Shown in pieces: positions 45,915 to 53,975 of a stretch of DNA of 64,000 nucleotides (positions within the stretch are counted from its first letter, which is position 1; each line of letters opens with the position of its first letter). The DNA is from Burkholderia cepacia (lineage in GTDB: Bacteria; Pseudomonadota; Gammaproteobacteria; Burkholderiales; Burkholderiaceae). The stretch is from assembly GCF_029962485.1 (NCBI RefSeq), contig NZ_CP073639.1:372001-436000 (forward strand), written 5' to 3'. The notes below the pieces were generated by a model. That model was not told the DNA's origin, did no database searches, and saw nothing but the letters and a program-made list of their open reading frames with translations. The position numbers and the translations under genes are program-made.

Positions 45915-48175
45915 TGAACCCACCCGACGACATCGACGAAGGCCGCCGTCACTTCATGGTCTCCGGCGCGCTCTTCGTCGCGTTCAGTCTCGCGCCGGTC
46001 ACGCGTGCCGCCGCGCAGCTCGTGATCGCGGACGAAGGCGCCGCCGTCCACGTCGGCAAGGCGACCGAAACGCTGGCCGGCAGCCTGAAGACCAACCCGC
46101 TGCTGGACGCGTGGATCAAGATCACGCCCGAGGGCAAGGTCACCGTGTTCACCGGCAAGGTCGAACTCGGCACCGGCGTGCGTACCGCACTACTGCAGGT
46201 CGCGGCCGAGGAGCTGAACATGAAGCCCTCGCTGATCACGTTCCTGACGGCCGACACCGGCGCATCGCCGGACGAGGGCCTGACAGCCGGCAGCCACACG
46301 ATGGCCGACAGCGGCTCCGCATTGCTGAACGCGGCCGCGCAGGTGCGCGGGCTGCTGGTGGACGGCGCGGCGAAGCAGTTCGGCGTCGATCCGCGCACGC
46401 TCACCGTCGCCGATGCGGTGATCAAGGCGCAGGACGGCCGCACGATGCGCTATGGCGACGCGGTGCGCACGGTCGACCTGCACCGCAGCGCCACGCCGAC
46501 GTCGCCGCTCAAGCCGCCCGCCACGTTCTCGGTGATCGGCACATCGCTGCCGCGCGTGGACATCCCGAACAAGGTCACGGGCGGCGTCAGCTACGTGCAG
46601 GACATGGCGCTGCCCGGCATGCTGCATGCGCGCGTCGTGATGCCGCCCGTGTACGACGCGAAACTGCTGTCGTTCGACGAAGCCGCGATCCTGAAGATGC
46701 CGGGCGTGGTGCGGATCGTGCGCAACGGCAGCATGCTCGCGGTCGTCGCGCAGGGCGAATGGCAGGCGGTCGTCGCGCAGCGTGCGCTGGCTGCCGGCAG
46801 CCGCTGGTCGCCCGGCCGCGCGCTGCCCGATCGTGCGACCGTTCACCAGGACCTGAAACGGATTGCGACGCAGCGCATCGAGATCGCGAACACGAAGGGC
46901 GACACCGCGCCGGCCACGAAGACGCTGTCCGCGACGTTCCTGAAGAACTACCTGCTGCACGGCTCGATCGGGCCGTCGTGCTCGGTCGCGCATCTCGAGA
47001 ACGGCATGCTGACCGTGTGGACGCACTCGCAGGGCGTGTACCCGCTGCGCGACGCGCTCGCCGAGATGCTGTCGATGCCGAAGGCGAACGTGCGTTGCAT
47101 TCACACCGAGGGTTCCGGCTGCTACGGGCATAACGGCGCGGACGACGTGGCCGCGCATGCGGCGCTGATCGCGGCGGCGATGCCCGGCAAGCCGATCCGC
47201 GTGCAATGGATGCGCGAGCAGGAACATACGTGGGACCACTTCACGCCCGCGATGGTCACCGAGCTCAGCGCGTCGCTCGACGCGAGCGGCCATATCGTCG
47301 ACTGGAACTACGCGCTGTGGAGCAGCTCGCACAACGAACGGATCGTCAATGCCGGCCGGCTGCTGCCCGCGCGGATGCTCGAGCCGCCGTTCGTCTCCGC
47401 GCCGTCGACGCCGATGCTGCAGCCCGAAGGCGGCGGCGATCGCAACGCGATCCCGCTGTACGCGCTGCCGACCCAGCAAATCGTCAACAACTTCTCGCCG
47501 ACGATGCCGCTGCAGACCTCGGCGATGCGCTCGCTCGGCGCACACACCAACGTGTGGGCGATCGAGAGCTTCATGGACGAGCTGGCGCACGCCGCCGGCG
47601 TCGATCCGGTCGAATTCCGGCTGCGGCACATGCAGGACCATCGTGCACGCCAGGTGATCCAGCTCGTCGCGACCAAGTTCGGCTGGCCGCGGCCGCCGCG
47701 CGCGCGCAACCGCGGCGTCGGCTTCGCGTTCGGCCGCTACAAGAACCTGATGGCCTACGTCGCGATGGCGATCGAGATCACGGTCGTGCCGGAAACGGGC
47801 CAGGTGACGCTCGAGCGCGCGGAAGTGGCCGTCGACGCGGGCCAGGTCGTGTCGCCGGACGGCATCCGCAACCAGATCGAAGGCGGCATCGTGCAGGCCG
47901 CAAGCTGGACACTGTACGAGGCGTTGAAATACGATACGCAGCGCATCCGCAGCTTCGACTGGAGCAGCTACCCGATCCTGCGTTTCGGCGCGGTGCCGCA
48001 AAGCATCAAGGTACACCTGATCAACCGCCCGGGCGCGCCGTTCCTCGGGGCGGCCGAAGCGTCGATGGGGCCGACCGCGGGTGCGCTGGCCAACGCGATC
48101 TTCGATGCGACCGGCCAGCGGATGCGCGAAATGCCGTTCGCGGGCGACGGGCTCAGGAAGCGCATCGACGCGTAG
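45914..48175 (+). CDS. iorB: Isoquinoline 1-oxidoreductase-type beta subunit, molybdenum hydroxylase, Tat-exported
   Basis: 753 residues with a Tat leader (EGRRHFMVSGALFVAFSLA) and the aldehyde/xanthine-dehydrogenase molybdopterin domain: KVELGTGVRTALLQVAAEEL, TADTGASPDEGLTAGSHTM and the C-terminal FLGAAEASMGPTAGALANAIF with the active-site Glu in GAAEAS. Hydroxylates a ring carbon next to nitrogen or oxidises an aldehyde in the periplasm with water as oxygen source. ATG 45914 overlaps the IorA stop (TGATG). Actual substrate unknown. Confidence 0.9.
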   Translation: MNPPDDIDEGRRHFMVSGALFVAFSLAPVTRAAAQLVIADEGAAVHVGKATETLAGSLKTNPLLDAWIKITPEGKVTVFTGKVELGTGVRTALLQVAAEELNMKPSLITFLTADTGASPDEGLTAGSHTMADSGSALLNAAAQVRGLLVDGAAKQFGVDPRTLTVADAVIKAQDGRTMRYGDAVRTVDLHRSATPTSPLKPPATFSVIGTSLPRVDIPNKVTGGVSYVQDMALPGMLHARVVMPPVYDAKLLSFDEAAILKMPGVVRIVRNGSMLAVVAQGEWQAVVAQRALAAGSRWSPGRALPDRATVHQDLKRIATQRIEIANTKGDTAPATKTLSATFLKNYLLHGSIGPSCSVAHLENGMLTVWTHSQGVYPLRDALAEMLSMPKANVRCIHTEGSGCYGHNGADDVAAHAALIAAAMPGKPIRVQWMREQEHTWDHFTPAMVTELSASLDASGHIVDWNYALWSSSHNERIVNAGRLLPARMLEPPFVSAPSTPMLQPEGGGDRNAIPLYALPTQQIVNNFSPTMPLQTSAMRSLGAHTNVWAIESFMDELAHAAGVDPVEFRLRHMQDHRARQVIQLVATKFGWPRPPRARNRGVGFAFGRYKNLMAYVAMAIEITVVPETGQVTLERAEVAVDAGQVVSPDGIRNQIEGGIVQAASWTLYEALKYDTQRIRSFDWSSYPILRFGAVPQSIKVHLINRPGAPFLGAAEASMGPTAGALANAIFDATGQRMREMPFAGDGLRKRIDA

Positions 48176-48191
48176 CGGCGGCACCTCAACA

Positions 48192-48219
48192 AAAAAGCCG
48201 CGCCGGCATGCACCGGCGC
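48192..48219 (-). terminator. Hairpin with an A-tract between iorB and the LysR gene
   Basis: GCGCCGG (48200-48206) and CCGGCGC (48213-48219) flank a 6-nt loop, preceded by AAAAAA on the + strand. As a rho-independent terminator it reads leftward (the T-run is on the minus strand), yet both neighbours read rightward. It could stop leftward antisense transcripts, or be a plain stem. Confidence 0.45.
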
Positions 48220-48250
48220 AGGCAACGAACAGGCTGGAGATTTCCCAACG

Positions 48251-49168
48251 ATGGATACCTTGCTTTCGATGCGCGTGTTCACGCGCATCGTCGAGACGGG
48301 CAGCTTCACGCGCGCGTCCGACACGACCGGGCTCACGACGCCACGCGTGTCCGCGCTGCTGAGCACGCTCGAACAGCATCTCGGCTGCCGGCTGCTGAAC
48401 CGCACGACCCGCCGGATTTCGCTGACCGAGGACGGACAGGCCTACTACGAGCGCTGCGTCGGCGTGCTGCGTGAAATCGACGACATGGAGGCAGCCGTCT
48501 CGCAGGCGCGCAACGTGCCGCGCGGCCGCCTGAAAGTGAACCTGCCGCCCGCGATGGCCAAGCAGATCATGGTGCCCGCGCTGCCCGACTTCCTCGCCGC
48601 GCATCCGGGCATCTCGGTCGAACTCGGCGTGACCGATCGCCAGATCGACCTGGTCGGCGAAGGCGTCGATTGCGTCGTGCGCATCGGCGCGCTCGACGAC
48701 TCCGGGCTGGTCGCGAAACGGATCGGCAGCCTGACCACCTGCACGTGCGCGGCGCCCGCGTATCTCGAGCGCTGCGGCGCGCCCGAAACGGTCGACGAAC
48801 TCACGCAGCACATCGCGGTCAGCCACATCTCGGCCGACACGGGCCGCCCGCGGCCCTGGGACTACGTGGTGGACGGCGAAACGCGCATCATGCAGATGTG
48901 CGGCACCGTCGCGGTCAACGATGCCGACACCTACATCGCATGCGGCCTCGCCGGCATCGGCCTGATCAAGACCTCGCTGTACCTGGTCGAGCCGTACCTG
49001 CAATCGGGGCGCCTGCGCGAGGTGCTGACCGATTTCAACACGCCGCCGCGGCCGATCTCGATCCTGTATCCGCCCAACCGGCATACGCCCGTCAAGCTCA
49101 AGGTGTTCGTCGACTGGCTCGCCGGGCTGTTCGCGCAGATTCCGACGCTGCAGGGCGAGCGCCGCTGA
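48251..49168 (+). CDS. LysR family transcriptional regulator
   Basis: 305 residues. N-terminal HTH (MDTLLSMRVFTRIVETGSFT, SALLSTLEQHLGCRLLNRTT) and effector domain. It follows iorB by 75 bp and may be co-transcribed with the hydroxylase operon or control it and the monooxygenase at 49319. The hairpin at 48192-48219 separates it from iorB. Effector unknown. Confidence 0.9.
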   Translation: MDTLLSMRVFTRIVETGSFTRASDTTGLTTPRVSALLSTLEQHLGCRLLNRTTRRISLTEDGQAYYERCVGVLREIDDMEAAVSQARNVPRGRLKVNLPPAMAKQIMVPALPDFLAAHPGISVELGVTDRQIDLVGEGVDCVVRIGALDDSGLVAKRIGSLTTCTCAAPAYLERCGAPETVDELTQHIAVSHISADTGRPRPWDYVVDGETRIMQMCGTVAVNDADTYIACGLAGIGLIKTSLYLVEPYLQSGRLREVLTDFNTPPRPISILYPPNRHTPVKLKVFVDWLAGLFAQIPTLQGERR

Positions 49169-49213
49169 CGCCCGCCGTCCGCGCCGCCGCGCGCACCGCA
49201 TAAATCAAGTGAA

Positions 49214-49256
49214 TTAAGGCGCGGTTTAGGACTATTCAGTCGGCCCGATCCAGACT
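49214..49256 (+). promoter_or_regulatory. Candidate winged-helix-regulated promoter (TTCAG repeats, copy 3)
   Basis: TTAAG (49214-49218) and TTTAG (49225-49229), 11 bp apart, with TTCAG (49235-49239) 10 bp further on. CAGACT (49251-49256) follows the second repeat by 21 nt, exactly as TAGACT follows the last repeat at 43785. Reads towards the FAD monooxygenase at 49319. Confidence 0.5.
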
Positions 49257-49318
49257 GCTCTCATGGGGCTTCGCTACCCGCGATATCCGCGCCGGAAGCC
49301 CGTTTCGAGAGGCGCATC

Positions 49319-50443
49319 ATGAAGATCGCGATCGCCGGCGGCTCCATCGCGGGCCTCGCCGCCGCCGTCACGCTGCATTGCATCGGTCACGAGGTCGTCG
49401 TCCACGAGCGGCGCGACCGACGAGTGCCCGATCATGGCGGCGGTGTCGCTGTCCTGCGCCGCATGACGGCATTTCTCGACGCGCACGGCGGCCAGCGGCT
49501 GTCGATCGCGACGGTTCCGACGCGCCGCCGGCGCTGGATCGACCGCTCGGGCCGCATCGTCGACGACGCGTGTCAATGGCTGCCGTTCTCGTCGTGGGAC
49601 ATTGTCCATCGCGCGCTGTGCGCGATGCTGCCGGAAGGGATGATCCGCTACGACAGCCCCGTGACGGTCGAGCGCCGCGACCCGGACGGCGTCGACCTGC
49701 AGATCGGCGCGACGCGCGAACGGGTGGACCTGCTCGTCGCCGCGGAAGGCGCGGGCTCGCGCATCCGCACGGCGCTATTTCCCGGCTACGCGCCGCGCTA
49801 TGCCGGCTACTTCGCGTGGCGCGGCGTCGTCGACGAAGCCGCGTTCGATGCCGGGACCATTGAAATGCTGGTCGAGAACCTGACGCTCTACCGGCAGCCC
49901 GGCGAACTGTTCATGGCGTTCCAGATTCCCGCCGCCGACGGCATGCCGGGGCCTCGCGCGCAACGCTTCAACTGGATCTGGTACCGCTCCGAAGCGAACC
50001 TCGACGCGTTGCGCAGTCATCTGGCCGACCTCGGCGGCCGCCTGCACGGCATGTCGGCCGAACCGGGCCTGTTGTCGACCCGTGCGCACGCCGAATTCGG
50101 CGCGCTCGCGCGCGAGCGTCTGCCGCCGGTGCTGTCGCAACTGGTCGGCGCGACTGCCGCGCCGTCCGTTCAGGCCGTCTTCGATGTCTTCAGCCCCGCC
50201 TTCGCCCACGGCCGCACCGCGCTCGTCGGCGACGCGGCCTGCACGCTGCGGCCCCATACGGCATCGGGCATGTCGAAGGCCCTCGCCGACGCGGTCACCC
50301 TCGCGCAGGCGCTGCCGTCGGGCGCGCACGACGTCACGAGACGCACCGCGTCCTGGGCTGCCGCGCGCCGGGTCGAGTCGGCCGGCCTCGCCGACGCCGG
50401 CGTGCGGTTCGCGACCGATCTCGGCCTTGGCGCATGCGCATGA
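49319..50443 (+). CDS. FAD-dependent monooxygenase (paralog B)
   Basis: 374 residues, same length and layout as 42602-43726: MKIAIAGGSIAGLAAAVTLH, VPTRRRRWIDRSG, LFPGYAPRYAGYFAWRG, GDAACTLRPHTASGMSKA. A class A flavin hydroxylase. A TTCAG-repeat promoter precedes it, about 60 bp upstream of the ATG. Likely a product of duplication with 42602 and perhaps acting on a related step or compound. Third flavin monooxygenase of the region after 37946. Confidence 0.86.
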   Translation: MKIAIAGGSIAGLAAAVTLHCIGHEVVVHERRDRRVPDHGGGVAVLRRMTAFLDAHGGQRLSIATVPTRRRRWIDRSGRIVDDACQWLPFSSWDIVHRALCAMLPEGMIRYDSPVTVERRDPDGVDLQIGATRERVDLLVAAEGAGSRIRTALFPGYAPRYAGYFAWRGVVDEAAFDAGTIEMLVENLTLYRQPGELFMAFQIPAADGMPGPRAQRFNWIWYRSEANLDALRSHLADLGGRLHGMSAEPGLLSTRAHAEFGALARERLPPVLSQLVGATAAPSVQAVFDVFSPAFAHGRTALVGDAACTLRPHTASGMSKALADAVTLAQALPSGAHDVTRRTASWAAARRVESAGLADAGVRFATDLGLGACA

Positions 50444-50511
50444 ACCCGTCCACGGTCGGACCCCTTTGCGTGCCGCGCAACGCTCGATTGCGCCCCGCAC
50501 GTATTCCCTTG

Positions 50512-50529
50512 TTATCGATCGATCAATAA
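50512..50529. promoter_or_regulatory. Near-palindrome TTATCGATCGATCAATAA upstream of the MFS gene
   Basis: Half-sites TTATCGATC and its near-complement differ at one position, so 8 of 9 pairs match. It contains TTATC followed by GAT at the same distance as in TTATC-N4-GATAA elements upstream of the VOC gene, suggesting that one regulator may serve both. Lies about 107 bp from ATG 50636. Confidence 0.4.
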
Positions 50530-50635
50530 TCTTGACGGCAATGCGGCGGCTTCCGTTTCGCCGCGACGAACGACCGAACACCGTTACGCCGGCCCGACGA
50601 CCGGGCACCCGACATCTCTTTCCAAGGAGTCGACC

Positions 50636-51853
50636 ATGTCAGCAGAATCCAACACGCTCGCGTCCCACGGGCACGCGACCAAGCTCACGCAGGGCCTCAT
50701 CCTGCTGTTCGCGTTCAGTTGCGGCGCGATCGTCGCGAACCTGTACTACGCGCAACCGATCACCGAACTCATCGCGCCCAGCCTGCACATGTCCGGCGCA
50801 ACCGCGAGCTTCATCGTGTCGCTGACGCAGATCGGCTACGCGCTCGGCCTGTTCTTCATCGTGCCGCTCGGCGACCTGCTCGAGAACCGCAAGTTGATGA
50901 TCGTCACGGCCGTCGTGTCGATCGCGAGCCTCGCGGCGGCCGCGGTCGTGCAGACGCCCGGGCTGTTCCTCGCGATCTCGCTGCTGATCGGCTTCAGCTC
51001 GGTCGCCGTGCAGATCCTGGTGCCGCTCGCCGCGCACCTCGCGCCCGATCATTCGCGCGGCCGCGTGGTCGGCACGATCATGGGCGGGCTGCTGCTCGGC
51101 ATCCTGCTCGCGCGCCCGCTGTCGAGCGTGGTGGCCGACGCATTCGGCTGGCGCTTCGTGTTCGCGGCCGCCGCCGTGCTGATGACGCTCGTGACGGCCG
51201 TGCTCGCGCTGACGATCCCGTCGCGCCAGCCCGATCATCGCGCCACCTACTTCGAGCTGATCGGCTCGCTGCTGCACCTGGTCCGCACGATGCCGGTGCT
51301 GCGCCATCGCGCGTTCTACCAGGGCCTGATGTTTGCGTCGTTCAGCCTGTTCTGGACCGCCGTGCCGGTCGAACTCACGCGTCACTACGGCCTGTCGCAA
51401 TCGGCTATCGGCCTGTTCGCGCTGGTCGGCGCGATCGGCGCGACGTCGGCCCCGGTCGCGGGCCGCCTCGCCGATGCCGGCCACGGCGTGCGTGCGACGC
51501 TGATCGCGCTGGTCGCCGGCGCGCTGTCGTACGCGGTTGCGCTGATCCATGGCGCCGGCCTGTATGGCCTCGTCGTCACCGGCATCGTGCTCGATTTCGC
51601 GGTGCAGATGAACATGGTGCTCGGCCAGCGCGAGATCTATGCACTGCACGCGGCAAGCCGCAACCGCCTGAACGCGCTGTACATGACGAGCATCTTCGTT
51701 GGCGGCGCAATCGGCTCCGCGCTCGCGAGCCCGCTGTATGAGCATGGCGGCTGGCCGCTCGTGGCCGCGGTCGCCGGTGCGTTCCCGATCGTCGCGCTCG
51801 CCCACTACCTCGCGATCGGACGTCCGCACGCACAACGCAACGCACAGTCCTGA
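50636..51853 (+). CDS. MFS transporter, 12 TM
   Basis: 405 residues with about 12 hydrophobic helices. The first is LILLFAFSCGAIVANLYYAQP, and there is a helix 2-3 loop of MFS form (GDLLENRK). Resembles the YnfM-like small-molecule exporters; direction and substrate unknown. AAGGAG lies upstream of ATG 50636. A TTATC-type palindrome precedes it. Ends near a GAACCGG/CCGGTTC stem (51852-51873) without a T-run. Confidence 0.87.
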   Translation: MSAESNTLASHGHATKLTQGLILLFAFSCGAIVANLYYAQPITELIAPSLHMSGATASFIVSLTQIGYALGLFFIVPLGDLLENRKLMIVTAVVSIASLAAAAVVQTPGLFLAISLLIGFSSVAVQILVPLAAHLAPDHSRGRVVGTIMGGLLLGILLARPLSSVVADAFGWRFVFAAAAVLMTLVTAVLALTIPSRQPDHRATYFELIGSLLHLVRTMPVLRHRAFYQGLMFASFSLFWTAVPVELTRHYGLSQSAIGLFALVGAIGATSAPVAGRLADAGHGVRATLIALVAGALSYAVALIHGAGLYGLVVTGIVLDFAVQMNMVLGQREIYALHAASRNRLNALYMTSIFVGGAIGSALASPLYEHGGWPLVAAVAGAFPIVALAHYLAIGRPHAQRNAQS

Positions 51854-52005
51854 ACCGGCGCCGGCACCGGTTCACGCGCGACGCCCCCGGGGCCGCCCGC
51901 GCGCTGGAACGCCGCCGGCACGTCACCCACGTCGCTTTTGAACTTTCCGCAGGGCCCGTCAAACGATAGGCGGCACTACCCTGCCTCACGCACAAGGAAA
52001 CCATC

Positions 52006-53118
52006 ATGTCTTCCCTGCTCAACCACTACGATCTGCGCGGCCTGCCGCTTCCCAACCGTGTCGTGATGGGGCCGATGACGCGTTCGCGCGCGCCGTCGCG
52101 CGGCCAGCCGACCGAACTCATGGCCGAATACTATGCACAACGCGCATCCGCCGGCCTGATCGTGACCGAGGCGACCAACGTCAGCCCGGCCTCCGCGTCG
52201 TTCGAACTGACGCCCGGGCTCGTCACCGACGAACAGGCGGCCGGCTGGAAGCAGATCACGGACGCGGTCCATGCGAACGGCGGCCGCATCTTCGCGCAGT
52301 TATGGCACGGCGGCCGCGTGAGCTCGCTGACGCTGCTCGGCGGCGACGCGCCGCTGTCGCCGTCCGGCGTCAACGACGATCTCGAGCAGTTGCAGGTGTG
52401 GGCGCAGTTGCAGAACGGCTATTACACGAAGATTCACGCGACGCCGTCGCGCGCGATGACGACGGAGGAAGTCGCCGGGACCGTCGACGAATTCCGCCAG
52501 GCCGCCATCCGCGCGATGGCGGCCGGCTTCGACGGCGTCGAGATCCATGCGGCCAACGGTTACCTGCCGCACCAGTTCCTGTCGTCGACGCTGAACCGCC
52601 GCGACGACCGTTACGGCGGCTCGATCGCGAACCGCGCGCGCTTCCTCGAGGAAATCGTCGGCGCGGTCGGCGCCGTGATGCCGCTCAGCCGCGTGGGCGT
52701 GCGCATCTCGCCGTACGCGAAGTACAACAACGTGCGCGATGCGGATCCGGATGCGACGTACGCCTACGTCGGCCGCATGCTCGACGAAGCCGGCGTCGCC
52801 TATGTGCACGCGGCGGACACCAACGGCTGGAGCGGCGAGCCCGACCTGCCGCGCATCGTCGAGAACACGCGCAAGCACTTCCGCGGCACGCTGATCGTCA
52901 ATGGCGGCATTGCGCCGGATGCCGCGAATGCATTGATCGACGCGGGCGACGCCGATCTCGTCGCTTTCGCGCGTGCCTATATCGCGAACCCCGATCTGGT
53001 CGAACGCCTCGCGGCGAACGCGCCGCTCGCCGCACCGAAGACGGTCGGCTGGTACGGCGGCGACCGCGCGGGATACGTCGACTATGCGCGTCACGACGCC
53101 GCGGGGGCGAGGGCGTAA
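52006..53118 (+). CDS. Old Yellow Enzyme-family alkene reductase (NemA-like)
   Basis: 370 residues, an FMN TIM barrel: LPNRVVMGPMTRSRAP at the N-terminus, QLWHGGR, GFDGVEIHAANGYLPHQF (the FMN/substrate His-Asn pair), DDRYGGSIANRARF and GDADLVAFARAYIANPDL at the end. Reduces alpha/beta-unsaturated carbonyls or nitro compounds with NAD(P)H. It may reduce an unsaturated catabolic intermediate of the adjacent cluster. ATG 52006. A convergent hairpin region follows. Confidence 0.92.
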   Translation: MSSLLNHYDLRGLPLPNRVVMGPMTRSRAPSRGQPTELMAEYYAQRASAGLIVTEATNVSPASASFELTPGLVTDEQAAGWKQITDAVHANGGRIFAQLWHGGRVSSLTLLGGDAPLSPSGVNDDLEQLQVWAQLQNGYYTKIHATPSRAMTTEEVAGTVDEFRQAAIRAMAAGFDGVEIHAANGYLPHQFLSSTLNRRDDRYGGSIANRARFLEEIVGAVGAVMPLSRVGVRISPYAKYNNVRDADPDATYAYVGRMLDEAGVAYVHAADTNGWSGEPDLPRIVENTRKHFRGTLIVNGGIAPDAANALIDAGDADLVAFARAYIANPDLVERLAANAPLAAPKTVGWYGGDRAGYVDYARHDAAGARA

Positions 53119-53121
53119 GCG

Positions 53122-53151
53122 AAAAGGCACCTGGGCGCGCGAGCGCCCGGG
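53122..53151 (-). terminator. Bidirectional-type terminator hairpin between convergent genes
   Basis: A stem of 9 pairs from CCTGGGCGC (53130-53138) to GCGCCCGGG (53143-53151), including one G-T pair, with loop GCGA. AAAA at 53122-53125 becomes a T-run for leftward transcription of the HD-like gene. Placed between the OYE gene and the HD-like gene. Confidence 0.6.
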
Positions 53152-53206
53152 CACCCAGCCGGCAGCGCGGCGCGTGGCGCGCGCCGCCGGATCCCGCAGG
53201 ACGCCG

Positions 53207-53878
53207 TCAGGCGTCCTTCCAGCGCGCGCCGAGTACGCGCCCGCAGAAATTCGGCCGGTGAAAATCCGGATCGGCGCGTTCGAGCACATCGGCGCTCCAC
53301 GTGCCGAACGTCGACGCCGGCCGGTGCGCGACGCCGCGCGCGACCGCATCGAGGAACGCGTCGCTGAAGCCTTCGCCGCGCGGGTAGGCGGCGAGCAGCG
53401 CGCGCCGCTCGTCGGCCGAATACGCGTCGAAGTCGGTCGCCATCAGGTCGGTCGAGACGGCGGCCGCCAGCACGCGCGCGAGCGGCGATACGCGCGCGGC
53501 CACGCCGGGCGTCGTATGCAGCGCGATCGCGCGCCACACGTCGTCGCGCATGCGCTGCGACGTCTGGTGGCGCAACAGGAACGTATCGGCGGCATCGGCG
53601 CTGTCGAGCTCGTAGCGCGCGGCCGAGCGGCCATACGCGGTGCTCAGTCCCATGTTCGCGTACATCGCGGCCACGTACAGTGCATCGGCATCGCAGGTCT
53701 CGCCGGCACGGCGCGCGGCCAGCGACGCGAGTACGAACACCCGGCTCGCATGCTCGGTGATCGCCCGCGGCAGCGACGCGCAGGCTGCTTCGGCCGCTTC
53801 GACCGCCATCGGCGTCCGCGGAATGCGGACGCCGGCGACTTCGTCTTCGGCCGATGCGCACGTGTGCGCAGAACTCAT
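53207..53878 (-). CDS. HD-domain-like protein paralog lacking the HD doublet
   Basis: 223 residues, paralog of 18516-19157. The helix that should carry His-Asp reads YVAAMYANMGLS, so both the His and the Asp are replaced (Ala-Asn). A His in WRAIALHTTPG is kept, as is the C-terminal FHRPNFCGRVLGARW block. Metal-dependent phosphohydrolase or hydratase activity is therefore doubtful. AAGGAG lies 5 nt before ATG 53878. It sits 97 bp downstream of the YtcJ-type amidohydrolase, same strand. Confidence 0.68.
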   Translation of the reverse strand: MSSAHTCASAEDEVAGVRIPRTPMAVEAAEAACASLPRAITEHASRVFVLASLAARRAGETCDADALYVAAMYANMGLSTAYGRSAARYELDSADAADTFLLRHQTSQRMRDDVWRAIALHTTPGVAARVSPLARVLAAAVSTDLMATDFDAYSADERRALLAAYPRGEGFSDAFLDAVARGVAHRPASTFGTWSADVLERADPDFHRPNFCGRVLGARWKDA

Positions 53879-53975
53879 CTCGTCTCCTTCTGCCCCTCGC
53901 CCGAGGCGAAAAATTGTCCATGCGGCGCACGGCACATACGGACGCCGCCGGCGTTCCTGCCGGTACGGCGTCCGC

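Noticed and set aside
46190..49201. Minus-strand open frame of 1003 codons opposite iorB and LysR
   Set aside because: It is a phase shadow of the high third-position GC of the plus-strand genes; it is His/Arg/Ala-rich, has no domain, and overlaps two well-identified genes.
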